A stretch of 64,000 bases of DNA, from the NCBI GenBank assembly GCA_903871875.1, contig CAIQIR010000039.1:1-64000 (forward strand), written 5' to 3'. The notes beneath the pieces were generated by a model, which was given only the letters and a program-made list of their open reading frames with translations, made no database searches and was not told the DNA's origin. Every line of letters begins with the position of its first letter. Positions within the stretch are counted from its first letter, which is position 1. The stretch comes from an uncultured Schlesneria sp. Lineage in GTDB: Bacteria > Planctomycetota > Planctomycetia > Planctomycetales > Planctomycetaceae. The translations under genes and the position numbers were made by a program. Positions 1 through 7,896 of the stretch are shown here, piece after piece.

Positions 1-409
1 TGAGTCCCTGGCGTTTTCCGAGATTCAGTAGGTACTGCACCTGTTTGTTCGTCGCAACGTCCCTGTTGGCGTCTTGGTCATTGCCGTTCTGATTCGTGTG
101 GCCATTCCCGTTTTGGGAATTGGAAGTTCCATTGTTTGGTGGTTCCTTGGAACCAGTTCCACTTGGATGGCTGTTGGAATGAACTGGCCTTTGTTCATCT
201 CTGCTGGCGATCGCAGATTCCCCCTCGTAACGTTCGATCTGCTGACTCAGAGTTTCCTCTGCCAGATCGTAGAATTCCTTGATCTTCTCGATCACGGCTT
301 CAGGATCATCCAACCCCACACAGACTTCACCTTCAATATTCAGGCTGAACCCTGTGGAATTGTAATCCCGAGACAGTTTCCGGCTGAGTCCAACATTGAC
401 CTTGAGCAT
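1..409 (-). CDS. Hypothetical mobile-element protein, C-terminus cut by window edge
   Basis: An open frame starts with ATG at 409 and runs without a stop to the window edge (136 complete codons). The N-terminal half, beginning MLKVNVGLSRKLSRDYNSTG, looks like a compact alpha/beta domain followed by a helix (residues about 40-60, VIEKIKEFYDLAEE). A low-complexity linker rich in Asn, Gly, Ser and Gln follows (about residues 75-115), and then the fold seems to resume with NKQVQYLLNLGKRQG. Proteins with this arrangement occur in planctomycete mobile elements, but I cannot name a function. An Asn/Gly linker between two small domains would suit a single-stranded-DNA-binding or recombination accessory protein; that is a guess. 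The opposite-strand frame at 74-496 is its shadow. Confidence 0.55.
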   Translation of the reverse strand, partial: MLKVNVGLSRKLSRDYNSTGFSLNIEGEVCVGLDDPEAVIEKIKEFYDLAEETLSQQIERYEGESAIASRDEQRPVHSNSHPSGTGSKEPPNNGTSNSQNGNGHTNQNGNDQDANRDVATNKQVQYLLNLGKRQGL

Positions 410-537
410 GGCTGGTTCCGTAAAGGTTTGGGGAGTGAAAAGCTCACCGTCCCTTTACCCCGCCAAGCAAGATCAAACGCCAGTCGTTTCAGATAAATGA
501 TGGCCATTGATTAGCGAAGGAAAGACCTTTCGCCGCA

Positions 538-1224
538 TCAGAAGGATTTAAGATCCCCGGCCCCAGCGACTTCTCCGGATTCCGTCGCGTGCCAGAATTC
601 CCCGAGGTGAACTTCCATCGCGGTCAGAATTCCCCCCAATCCACAACCAGTGTCGATACAGCAGTAATGCCCGGCATCTCGGACTAGTCCAGGTGTGTGC
701 CCCAGAATGACTTTCTTCCCGGAAATGTGGGCCTTGGGCTGTTGGTTCTCAAGGGAATACCAACGCAGAAGTGAGGAATCCTGCTGATTCATCGGATCGT
801 ACCAGCAGTAGTTGGCATGAGTGAAGATAAAATCATCGGTTTCGAAGTAGGGCACGAAGCTGGAGAGAAAATCCCAGTGTGCATTGGGAACATTGGTGAC
901 ATCCTCTGGTTCACCATATGACTTCAGCGTGGCCTCACCTCCTTGAGACTTCCACCTGCCCAGAGCAGATGGATCATTCCTGCCATCGAGCATCATTTCA
1001 TCGTGATTCCCGAGAATTGAAACCAGCTCGCATGACTGCCTGAGTTCCATCAAACAATCCAGGACTTCCCGGCTATCAGGTCCTCGATTCACGCAGTCAC
1101 CCAATGTCACGATGGTGTCATCCGGTGTAGGCTGGATTTGATCCAGTAATCCCCGTAAAGCCTTAACGTGCCCATGAATGTCACCGATTGCAATCAGCCG
1201 TTGGCGTATTCTTCCTCTTCGCAT
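538..1224 (-). CDS. PPP-family metallophosphatase (Ap4A hydrolase / Ser-Thr phosphatase type)
   Basis: A 228-residue single-domain calcineurin-like phosphoesterase. The PPP signatures are in order: GDIHG (14-18), GDCVNRG (42-48, the family's GDxVDRG with Asn in place of the second Asp) and GNHD (72-75). The later metal-binding histidines are seen in IFTHANY and VILGHTPG. Family members dephosphorylate phosphoproteins or cleave diadenosine tetraphosphate; phage lambda carries a comparable enzyme, so a place on a mobile element is not surprising. The length fits the bacterial/phage PPP group. Substrate cannot be decided from sequence. The gene lies 84 bp downstream of the DUF932 gene on the same strand. 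The Asp-to-Asn change falls at a position normally near the active site and may tune activity or specificity. Confidence 0.85.
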   Translation of the reverse strand: MRRGRIRQRLIAIGDIHGHVKALRGLLDQIQPTPDDTIVTLGDCVNRGPDSREVLDCLMELRQSCELVSILGNHDEMMLDGRNDPSALGRWKSQGGEATLKSYGEPEDVTNVPNAHWDFLSSFVPYFETDDFIFTHANYCWYDPMNQQDSSLLRWYSLENQQPKAHISGKKVILGHTPGLVRDAGHYCCIDTGCGLGGILTAMEVHLGEFWHATESGEVAGAGDLKSF

Positions 1225-1308
1225 TTGTTGGTCCTGGATTGATGCTCAGTCTGATCCTGGCATCGTACTCTTTCCCCCCGGCGTATATGGGTCAAGGGAA
1301 CTGAGGCT

Positions 1309-2286
1309 TTAAGTCGCCATCTCCAATGCCAGATCCCACGCTCGTTCCTTCAGCCGGGCACCTGAGCCAAACCATGCCGATTCCAAACGATTACTGGCTT
1401 TGTCTGATGAAGTCTTTCCGCGTGTTGATCGGTAGTGGTCCACATATTCCGTGACCGCGTTCAAAGCTGTCCAGGTCGTATGACGTATTGCTGGCATGTC
1501 ATGACCAATCCCTTCTTCGAAGAGTCTCAGCATCTCTTGCCTGACGTTTGTCGTTCTGGAAGATTCTCCTTCCGGGGAGTCCGGGTAAACATGGAGGAAA
1601 TACTGTTCTAGTTGACGCAGGCTCGGGTAGTGATTGGCGAGACGGTTAATTTGTTCCTCGGTGTCATCGTAAAACCGATTTGCCAATCCCAGGACTACTT
1701 GAGCCTGCTGGACCTTTGTCGCAAGGTCACCTTTGTGAATGATTGAAATCCCTTGTCCTCGTCCATTCCTGGCTGCTATCGCCAGGGTATTGGAGCAGAC
1801 CACCCGGATTGGTGTGAAGTACACTCTCAGGGATGAAGATCCATCGTGGGAATTGGACAACAGCAGATATTTCTCTGTGATGTCATCTGAGTTCTTCACC
1901 CGGATCTCATCTGGAAGTTTTGCCAGCATCCATACACGTTCCCCTTTTCCCAGGGCTCCGGCAGTGTGATACCGAAGCTCCCCATCAGATACCACGGCGT
2001 CCAGGAATCCAAAGGCTTGGTGGTTCTGGACCGGAACGTAGCTCGTTCCAACCACTCCTAGGATTTCCCGGGAATCAGACCTGACCACTGCTTTCCGTTG
2101 AGGGATTGGAATACCTTCTGTGGTTTGGAGGTTGTTAAGCTCAGCCAGGTAATCCAATCCTGCGGCTTCGATGGCTTCCCGAGCTGTTGCAGGCTCTTCG
2201 AGTCGGGTGCCCAGTCCGTGCCAGGGGATTTCCCCGGCAAACATCATAGCGGTGTGACCGATGGTCGTCGCTAGTTCGTGTGGCAT
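1309..2286 (-). CDS. DUF932 (phage/plasmid-related, TIGR03299-type) protein
   Basis: This protein matches the DUF932 family by its opening, with the typical PWHGLG motif after a short MPHEL...TIGHTAMMFAGE segment, followed by an 'A...EAIEAAGLDY' helix and a conserved 'VVCSNTL' near the middle. The family is found mainly on phages, plasmids and islands, and its biochemical role is unknown; links to DNA replication or recombination have been suggested from context. I place the start at ATG 2286 because GGAG lies 8 nt upstream; a TTG two codons earlier is the alternative. The length (325 residues) is normal for the family. It sits between the phosphatase and the restriction-modification genes, all in the same direction. 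Confidence 0.8.
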   Translation of the reverse strand: MPHELATTIGHTAMMFAGEIPWHGLGTRLEEPATAREAIEAAGLDYLAELNNLQTTEGIPIPQRKAVVRSDSREILGVVGTSYVPVQNHQAFGFLDAVVSDGELRYHTAGALGKGERVWMLAKLPDEIRVKNSDDITEKYLLLSNSHDGSSSLRVYFTPIRVVCSNTLAIAARNGRGQGISIIHKGDLATKVQQAQVVLGLANRFYDDTEEQINRLANHYPSLRQLEQYFLHVYPDSPEGESSRTTNVRQEMLRLFEEGIGHDMPAIRHTTWTALNAVTEYVDHYRSTRGKTSSDKASNRLESAWFGSGARLKERAWDLALEMAT

Positions 2287-2388
2287 CGTCAAATCTCCAA
2301 GGGATACGTGTTGTTCACGCCATTACTACCCTTGAAGGCATGCCTATGCTCTCATTTCAGCCGGGCCACCTGTATGACCTCAGTTGTC

Positions 2389-3096
2389 TCACTGAAAGGC
2401 TGAACCGCCACTGGGATCCATTGGCAAACTTTTTGATTGGCCAATCTTGCTTAAGAACGTCTCGATTCCGGACAGAAGGCTTTCTCTCGTTGGTGTTTTT
2501 CCCTTGCACTTATTTGCCCAGGTTCGACCTGGATGCACAACATCCCAGTCGGATTTTGATTGCTCGTATCGTCCTTTACCAGGGTCGTGGTTTCCAAAGC
2601 CGTCAAGGAAGCTGTTCCATAGGGGCTTCTTCCATTTAATCACTGAAGCTTCAAGCGTTCCGATCATGTCAGAGCTTGGTCCATCAAAGATCATGAAACG
2701 ACAGGAGAAGTCTTCTATCGCAAGGCTGTCAACCTTGTTTATGCTGCTCGCGTGTTGGCTTAACCGAGAGTAAAGCTCAGGTGATGGTTTGTCATCGGTC
2801 TGCTCGGCCCTCGACTGTCTCCATCCTTTCGGAACTGCTTTTCCCAAGTAGATCGGGAAGTCATAGGCCAGCCGGTTAAGCTCTGCATACTTGAAGTAGG
2901 GTTCAGCTTGACCAGTGTAGTAAAGAGCGTAAATACCACTGCCGTGGAATCTCTCAGGTGGTGGTAGTGGATGAACTGGAGTGCCGTTAAAGAAGCGTAT
3001 GGCGTCTTTAATTAGTTCAACGAAAGCATCGTTTTTGTAAACATGCTTAGTCCGGTCAAAAGGCTCCCTTGTCGGAGCTGGTGCCTTCTTAGCCAT
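2389..3096 (-). CDS. Eco29kI-family type II restriction endonuclease (GIY-YIG nuclease)
   Basis: The 235-residue protein resembles R.Eco29kI, a GIY-YIG nuclease cutting CCGCGG. Counting from the TTG two codons before my chosen ATG, the GIY half is GSGIYALYY (55-63) and the YIG half is the variant PIYLGK (83-88). Candidate catalytic residues follow in the family order: Arg113, His117 (SRLSQH), Glu151 (GTLEAS) and Asn163 (LWNSFLDGFGNH). The overlap with the upstream methyltransferase gene (8 nt, ATG at 3096 before the methylase stop at 3089) delays nuclease synthesis relative to methylase if the two are coupled, a sensible order for a restriction-modification pair. All key residues appear present, so the enzyme is probably active. 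The CCGCGG specificity is inferred from family resemblance. Confidence 0.88.
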   Translation of the reverse strand: MAKKAPAPTREPFDRTKHVYKNDAFVELIKDAIRFFNGTPVHPLPPPERFHGSGIYALYYTGQAEPYFKYAELNRLAYDFPIYLGKAVPKGWRQSRAEQTDDKPSPELYSRLSQHASSINKVDSLAIEDFSCRFMIFDGPSSDMIGTLEASVIKWKKPLWNSFLDGFGNHDPGKGRYEQSKSDWDVVHPGRTWANKCKGKTPTRESLLSGIETFLSKIGQSKSLPMDPSGGSAFQ

Positions 3097-4276
3097 GAGC
3101 AACGACTTTCCGCTCTGAAAGCAGTCGATGTAATTCCTTGGCTACTACTTCACACATCTGGACCGGCACAGCGTTTCCTAACTGCCTCATGGATTCTGTC
3201 CATGACCCCTGAAATGTCCAGTCGTCCGGGAATGTTTGAATTCGGGCACACTCACGTACGCTAAAATAGCGTACTGTTCCGTCTTCAAATCGGAGAGTGT
3301 TTTCGCCGCCAGGTACTCCGTGGTCGCCAGCTTTCAGTGCTTTTGCTGGCTCATCGTATGGACTACCTGTGTGCCCCGCATACGACCGTGCTCCTGGGTT
3401 GCAGAAATGATTTGCAAACTTAGAACATGATTCTCCTGGAGCTATGTCAGGAAGGTCTGAAATCGCATCCCGAACTGTCCGCCACGCGGGAAGTAACATC
3501 CCCGGAAAAAGTGAGCCCAGGTTACGAACTCGCTTCTTGATTCGGATTGGAACAGAAGGTCTTTTCTTCTTCGGAATCCTGTGACGTTCCCAGTATTCTC
3601 CTGTGACCCACATGTCATGCAGCAGGCCATCCTGTTCATGGGTCTGTTGAGGGAAGGAAAACTGAAGCTTCAGGTCTGAGCGGATTCCAACAATGAGAAC
3701 GCGGTGCCGGTGTTGCGGGACTCCATAGTCTGCTGCATCCATCAATTGGTAAATGACATTGTACCTTAACCCTGATTCGCTGCCTTTTGTGACGGCCTTC
3801 TCGAGACGTGCTAAATGGTCTGTCCACTCCTCGTCACCCTTGCGGGTCATCTGAGGATAGGCCAGCTGATGAATGATGTACTGATAGTAGTTGGCGAAGT
3901 TGTCACGAAGGAGGCCTTTCACATTTTCAAAGATGAACGCTTTGGGGGCTATCTCTCGAACAGCCCTAATGGCGTGGGGAAACATGTTTCGCTTGTCGTC
4001 CATCCCAGCATGTTTGCCACCGATGGAGAATGGCTGGCAGGGAGGGCCGCCTGAGACGAGATCAATTCCTCCGGCATATTGCCTGAAGTCAAAACCACTG
4101 ATGTCGCCTTCAACGATCAGGGTGTCCTTAAGCTGGGATAGCCCATCGGCTTTGTTCTGACGCAAGGTCTCACAGGCATTGGGGTTCCACTCCAAGACGG
4201 CCTTGTGATGAAAGCCTGCGTTGGCGGTTGCTAGGGCTAGTCCGCCCGCTCCTGCAAATAGTTCGATTGATTTCAT
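3089..4276 (-). CDS. DNA (cytosine-5) methyltransferase of the Eco29kI-type system
   Basis: A 395-residue C5-methyltransferase, the protective partner of the adjacent endonuclease. Motif I is FAGAGGLALA (7-16), the catalytic Cys is Cys80 in GGPPCQPFS (77-84), motif VI is FENVKG (116-121) and motif VIII is QHRHRVLIVG. The target-recognition region lies between about residues 210 and 310, and motifs IX-X close the protein (RECARIQTFPDDW, QLGNAVPV). The length is usual for monospecific m5C methyltransferases. The enzyme would methylate a cytosine in the sequence cut by the endonuclease. The start ATG at 4276 lies only 45 bp after the upstream unknown gene, so the pair could be read from a longer transcript or a weak local promoter. 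I see no controller (C) protein in the system. Confidence 0.93.
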   Translation of the reverse strand: MKSIELFAGAGGLALATANAGFHHKAVLEWNPNACETLRQNKADGLSQLKDTLIVEGDISGFDFRQYAGGIDLVSGGPPCQPFSIGGKHAGMDDKRNMFPHAIRAVREIAPKAFIFENVKGLLRDNFANYYQYIIHQLAYPQMTRKGDEEWTDHLARLEKAVTKGSESGLRYNVIYQLMDAADYGVPQHRHRVLIVGIRSDLKLQFSFPQQTHEQDGLLHDMWVTGEYWERHRIPKKKRPSVPIRIKKRVRNLGSLFPGMLLPAWRTVRDAISDLPDIAPGESCSKFANHFCNPGARSYAGHTGSPYDEPAKALKAGDHGVPGGENTLRFEDGTVRYFSVRECARIQTFPDDWTFQGSWTESMRQLGNAVPVQMCEVVAKELHRLLSERKVVAHG

Positions 4277-4321
4277 TGTTGGATTGTAACCGTAGAAAAA
4301 ATGAATGAGAAGTGATTGTCG

Positions 4322-4918
4322 TCAAGGGATTGATCGTCGATCCGGATTTGGAGTTGATCTCCAGGGGAGCTCCCACTCGTGTCCGGATACCACGCCTTGA
4401 GCCGTTCGCGGAAAGACGGTCTCACCTGAACTGTTGTCATGATCTTTCGTTCCTCTCGATCGGCTTGCTTTGTCAGGTTGTTCGTTCTTCAGGGCTAGGT
4501 GAGAATTGATATCCGCTTCCATTGATTTCCAGTCGTGAGGGGTGATCAGGTGGCCATTGACCAGCAGCACTCCGTTATGACTCAGTTGGCGAGTCATGTA
4601 ATCAGACCTCCTGGCGAATTGTCGACGGTACTTGTTCTTCAGGGTTTTGTTCATTGCCCTGATCCAGTCTCGTTGGCATCTTCGAGCCTCCCAGGAGAAC
4701 TCCGGTGAAAACTCTGAACTCTCCACCGTGAATTCCGGATTCAGGTAAATGCACCAACCATCAGGCTGCGGTCTCAGCTTCAGTATTCGACCCCTCGTAA
4801 CCTCAGCTAAATCATTCCACATTTCGTCGTGGACTTGGTGCTTCCGCACCAAGACACGCTTCCTGCGAACGCAGCACCGCTTCTGTTCAGGAGTTGCTTC
4901 GAGGTTTTTCATTTTCAT
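4322..4918 (-). CDS. Hypothetical basic protein, island cargo
   Basis: A 198-residue protein that I do not recognise. It is strongly basic, with Arg/Lys runs at the N-terminus (CCVRRKRVLVRK) and middle (LKNKYRRQFARRSDY), four Trp in the first 125 residues and a polar, probably disordered tail from about residue 140. The middle part (STLE-like beta then WEARRCQRDWIRAMNK) suggests a small nucleic-acid-binding fold, but that is only composition. Its ATG overlaps the stop of the preceding gene (4915-4918, ATGA), so the two are translationally coupled and probably work together. It sits just upstream of the methyltransferase gene. The low-complexity tail may be extended by frame drift, but the stop position gives no sign of a frameshift. 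Confidence 0.6.
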   Translation of the reverse strand: MKMKNLEATPEQKRCCVRRKRVLVRKHQVHDEMWNDLAEVTRGRILKLRPQPDGWCIYLNPEFTVESSEFSPEFSWEARRCQRDWIRAMNKTLKNKYRRQFARRSDYMTRQLSHNGVLLVNGHLITPHDWKSMEADINSHLALKNEQPDKASRSRGTKDHDNSSGETVFPRTAQGVVSGHEWELPWRSTPNPDRRSIP

Positions 4919-5178
4919 GAGTGGATGTCCTGTTTCGGTAAGAGCCCGGCGGACTCATGCAGGGACGGTGTCGATAACGTGAACTGTTCCTGAAGGACTT
5001 GGTACAGGTAATCTGACCAGTCCATGCAGTTGAGAGACGCCTGAGCATGAATTTTGTAGTACAGCCAGTCAGGAATGATGGCTTGGATCGACTTGCAGCC
5101 AGGTGGCAGCTTGCCGTTGACCCTTCTGGGTGCCCGTGTCGCCGGAGGCGACTTGGATTGATTGAGAGTCTTCGTCAT
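4915..5178 (-). CDS. Small hypothetical protein with possible ribbon-helix-helix-like domain
   Basis: I start this 87-residue protein at ATG 5178, which has AAGGCG six bases upstream; the frame is open 22 codons further but without a good start. After a basic N-terminus (residues 1-25) comes a segment reading IQAIIPDWLYYKIHAQASLN and then CMDWSDYLYQVLQEQF. A strand followed by two helices with this spacing is what ribbon-helix-helix DNA-binding proteins of plasmids and toxin-antitoxin systems look like, but I cannot confirm it. The stop overlaps the start of the next gene by four bases (ATGA). Function unknown; regulation of the downstream genes is one possibility. Confidence 0.5.
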   Translation of the reverse strand: MTKTLNQSKSPPATRAPRRVNGKLPPGCKSIQAIIPDWLYYKIHAQASLNCMDWSDYLYQVLQEQFTLSTPSLHESAGLLPKQDIHS

Positions 5179-5381
5179 TTTGTTTCGCCTTGAACTGAGC
5201 CAATGGCCGTCACACCAGAGATTTGATGGGGTCCGAAGGACCATTCCATTCGTCTGCTGTGGTGCCCTGGCATAGTTAATGTTTTCAGTAATCTCATACC
5301 TTTGCCTTTTCTATTCATATCCTGTGTTTGAAAGTACTTTTCCTGTGTCATGTCCATGCTTTTACTTGTCTTGATTATGCT

Positions 5382-5735
5382 TCATTTTAATTTGCTTCTA
5401 ATTCCTTTACTTTCACTTCTACCTCTAAATCTAAATCTACCTTTTTCTCTCGTTCTAACTATTTCTCCGCTTGGTTTTCTGCCGTATTGGGGTGGTTGTT
5501 CACCACGCTCGTCATCCTGTTGAGCTCCGCTACCAGCTCCTGCCAGCTGATGGTTTGTCACGATCACGGATCTATCGCGTCTGCCATTTCTACCTTGGCA
5601 TCGATTGCATAACTTTCTGACAATTATGTCTTTTCTGCATTGTCTGCATCGTCTGAATTCGCCTGACTGACGCTGCACGGTCAATGAGACGAATCGCTCC
5701 AATAATACGAATGGCCCTGGCCAAGGCGGTTCCAC
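5382..5735 (-). CDS. Possible small C4 zinc-ribbon protein
   Basis: This 117-residue frame begins with GTG at 5735, 52 bp after the ATPase stop, in the same direction. Its recognisable element is CRQC-x7-CNRC (residues about 30-46), a compact four-cysteine zinc site, followed by a long Arg/Gly/Glu-rich tail. A zinc knuckle plus basic tail would bind nucleic acid. The codon use is odd and the start is weak (no clear Shine-Dalgarno), so the frame could be fortuitous. If real, it would be the fourth gene of the ATPase module. Between this ORF and the gene ending at 5178 there is only AT-rich sequence (5179-5381) in which I see no convincing gene. Confidence 0.35.
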   Translation of the reverse strand: MEPPWPGPFVLLERFVSLTVQRQSGEFRRCRQCRKDIIVRKLCNRCQGRNGRRDRSVIVTNHQLAGAGSGAQQDDERGEQPPQYGRKPSGEIVRTREKGRFRFRGRSESKGIRSKLK

Positions 5736-5787
5736 ACCACCGAGACCAGGGCCGTCATTACAATGACCGAACAGGTAGCCAGCTCGC

Positions 5788-6531
5788 TCAAATGCCGAGC
5801 ATGTCCTTCACCATGGTTTTAGTCAGGGTTCGATCCCGCTCATCGGCAGCAGCCGCGTGGGCTTTGATTCCGAATCGGAAGCTCTTGCCGGACTGCTTGA
5901 CCATGAACTTGACGACATCTTGTGTAGCCAGGACCTTCCAGTCATCACTCATCCTCTCAAAAAACTCGACCATCTCCTCCTCTTCGGGTGGGCTGACCTG
6001 AACGACCTCGAACCTCTCCCGAAGGGGTGGGATCACTTCTTTGAGGCGATCTTCCATGATCGCTGCTATCAGAAGTCCGTCGAAGTCCTCCACGAACTTA
6101 AGCATCGGCTCCTGGGAGAGCTTTTCGTGCAGGTGATGGAGTTCGTCCATGAATAGCACGACATCGTCATCGAACCGATGTTCGTCCAGAATTTCGATGA
6201 GTTGGGTTCGGTTTGGAGTAGTGCAGTCGTACTCGAACCGTCGGTAGGGTTCCCCGTAGCCTTGGTAATATTTGCCGAAACATCGGCACCACATGCAGTC
6301 CCCGCAGGGGTCGGCGGTCGTCGGGTTTCGACTCTGGCAGCACAGGGACTTGAGCAGCAGACGGACGATACTGGTCTTTCCATATCCGTAGATCCCTGCC
6401 AGCAGCAGCGGGCTCGGGAGCCGCCCTTCGATTAGTGTCCGTTGGAGTCGCCCAAGGCGTCTCTGATTGACGGCACCGACAACGTCCGAGAATCTGGACG
6501 GTCTCCATTTTCTGATATCTTCCGAATCCAT
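5788..6531 (-). CDS. Miniature DnaX-like AAA+ clamp-loader ATPase
   Basis: A 247-residue AAA+ ATPase built like the motor of the DNA polymerase III gamma/tau subunit but ending soon after the lid domain. From ATG 6531: the N-terminal KWRPSRFSDVVG box (8-19), Walker A GIYGYGKTS (46-54), the DnaX-type zinc cysteines C64 and C76-x2-C79-x2-C82, Walker B VVLFMDELHH (124-133), and RERFEVVQV, where an arginine finger/sensor region is expected. Cellular DnaX proteins are 2-3 times longer and carry collar and polymerase-binding domains, which are absent here. Phage clamp loaders and transposition/replication ATPases use the same core. It probably acts as an oligomeric DNA-remodelling or loader ATPase for the element. 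The next gene upstream is the 416-residue unknown; 114 bp of repeat-rich DNA separates them. Confidence 0.8.
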   Translation of the reverse strand: MDSEDIRKWRPSRFSDVVGAVNQRRLGRLQRTLIEGRLPSPLLLAGIYGYGKTSIVRLLLKSLCCQSRNPTTADPCGDCMWCRCFGKYYQGYGEPYRRFEYDCTTPNRTQLIEILDEHRFDDDVVLFMDELHHLHEKLSQEPMLKFVEDFDGLLIAAIMEDRLKEVIPPLRERFEVVQVSPPEEEEMVEFFERMSDDWKVLATQDVVKFMVKQSGKSFRFGIKAHAAAADERDRTLTKTMVKDMLGI

Positions 6532-6552
6532 AAGATTTCTTTCTGTGTTAAT

Positions 6553-6644
6553 GGGCAACCAGGGCATTCGAATTGCCCAAGGGGTTGCGTGACAGTGAGT
6601 TTTGTCTGCCCACGCCTACGGGCAGACAGCGGGCATATAGGGCA
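6553..6644. repeat. Cluster of seven GGGCA/TGCCC motifs with a 9-bp hairpin
   Basis: The pentamer GGGCA or its complement TGCCC occurs at 6553, 6562, 6574, 6607, 6620, 6631 and 6640, all within the 114 bp between two genes. Two of the copies form a perfect 9-bp stem (TGTCTGCCC 6603-6611 with GGGCAGACA 6620-6628, 8-nt loop). Others form shorter inverted pairs, such as 6562-6578. On the minus strand this DNA lies immediately upstream of the ATPase gene. Such a density suggests operator or iteron-like binding sites, or an attenuating RNA structure. No U-tract follows the hairpin on the minus strand, so a classical terminator is less likely. Confidence 0.5.
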
Positions 6645-6645
6645 A

Positions 6646-7896
6646 TCAGGTCAATTGGTATCTGGCTTCCACCTCCTTCGGGTCTGGGAGGTTGCTGAAG
6701 GGGGATCGTCCTTGAATCAGTTCTTCGGGGAGTACGTATTCGATTGCAGCGTTACCGCACGTCTTTCGGATCTCTATCAGGCCTTCTGAAAGAAGTCGGT
6801 CGAAGCGAGTTCGAACCATCTTGTAGGTCCAACTGGGCAATGATTTCAGGAGTTCAGAAACTTCTGGCTGCCGTACCCGCGATGAATCTTGGGCACGAAT
6901 ACCGATCTGTTTAAGAACGCCTCGTTGGTCTGTTTGCACCAGCGTTTCTACAAGTTCCTTGGTGATGTCACTTCTCGCGTTGCCCAGGTCAACCAATTCT
7001 CTTCGAGTGATGGGGCGGGATCGGTGCTGATTCGTTGGATCGACCGCTTGCAAAGTACTCGTGTTTCCAGTTCTGCCAGCCAGTGGAGTTGGTTTGTTTT
7101 GGGCGGAGCCAGAAATGGATTTAATGTAGGCATTCGCCCTCGCAATCATTTGAAGGGTGAGGTCGTCATGTGGATGATCGACCAACCGAAATAAGCGGAG
7201 ATTTAGCAGTCGGTGGGTCTCTGCGTAGTGTTCTGGACGGGCTACAACGAAACCTCCGTGATTCATTTCTTGGAACGCTTCTTTTATGGTCACTCCTTTA
7301 AGGATTCCCATAAAGATCTGGGTGTCACGGACTGAGAGTCGTAGGCCTTTTGCGGCTGCAAGCCGAATCGATTGCCACAGGTGACTCGTGTCAATTGAGA
7401 GGTTGTTGATCAAATCCTCATCGGTCAGTGGAGCTAATGCTGAGAATTTGCCTTTTGCGAGCCACTTGCTCAGGTCGCTGAATGTTTGGTCGTCGCCTTG
7501 AGCGACCAATGTGGCCCCTGGGGTTTCTGGGCTATTCCGGTGGTGGATTGATAGAACTGCCGGTAGCGGTTGACTGCTGGCGTGGCGGATTGTGATCATC
7601 CAGTCCAGAATATTTGATGATAAAACCCCTCCATGGCTGGGGTAGACCAGGACAACGCGAGTCACTTGAAGCTTGCTTCGAAGTTGTCGAATGTCGGCTT
7701 GAGTCCATACTTCCACCACGTGTTCTGGTTTCAGTGATTGAGCCACCCCCCTCCATAGTCCGCCCACCAGATCGGGCGGGAAGTCTCGCAAGGCCACCGA
7801 AACCGGTAAACCCACGATGCCCCCCAGGATTCCATATTGAATAAGGTCGACGAGGGCTGGACTCTCCGGCATCGTTTCAGGAACGGATCGACTCAT
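6646..7896 (-). CDS. Hypothetical 416-residue protein with probable C-terminal winged helix
   Basis: I do not recognise a family. The N-terminal 130 residues look like an alpha/beta domain (alternating hydrophobic strands such as TRVVLVYPSHGGV and LPAVLSIHHR), with a hint of a nucleotide-binding or ATPase-like fold but no Walker A motif. The middle (150-250) is helical, and residues about 260-300 are a polar linker. The C-terminal 100 residues (TRRELVDLGNARSDITKELV, then WTYKMVRTRFDRLLSEGLIEI) read like two helix-turn-helix or winged-helix units. The start ATG overlaps the stop of the small HTH gene (ATGA at 7893-7896), so the two are translationally coupled. Placement between the HTH gene and the clamp-loader-like ATPase suggests a replication, partition or regulatory role for the element. 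Confidence 0.6.
   Translation of the reverse strand: MSRSVPETMPESPALVDLIQYGILGGIVGLPVSVALRDFPPDLVGGLWRGVAQSLKPEHVVEVWTQADIRQLRSKLQVTRVVLVYPSHGGVLSSNILDWMITIRHASSQPLPAVLSIHHRNSPETPGATLVAQGDDQTFSDLSKWLAKGKFSALAPLTDEDLINNLSIDTSHLWQSIRLAAAKGLRLSVRDTQIFMGILKGVTIKEAFQEMNHGGFVVARPEHYAETHRLLNLRLFRLVDHPHDDLTLQMIARANAYIKSISGSAQNKPTPLAGRTGNTSTLQAVDPTNQHRSRPITRRELVDLGNARSDITKELVETLVQTDQRGVLKQIGIRAQDSSRVRQPEVSELLKSLPSWTYKMVRTRFDRLLSEGLIEIRKTCGNAAIEYVLPEELIQGRSPFSNLPDPKEVEARYQLT

Noticed and set aside
5175-5357. A 60-codon minus-strand ORF between the island genes
   Set aside because: Weak start and no pattern; it partly overlaps the RHH-like ORF.
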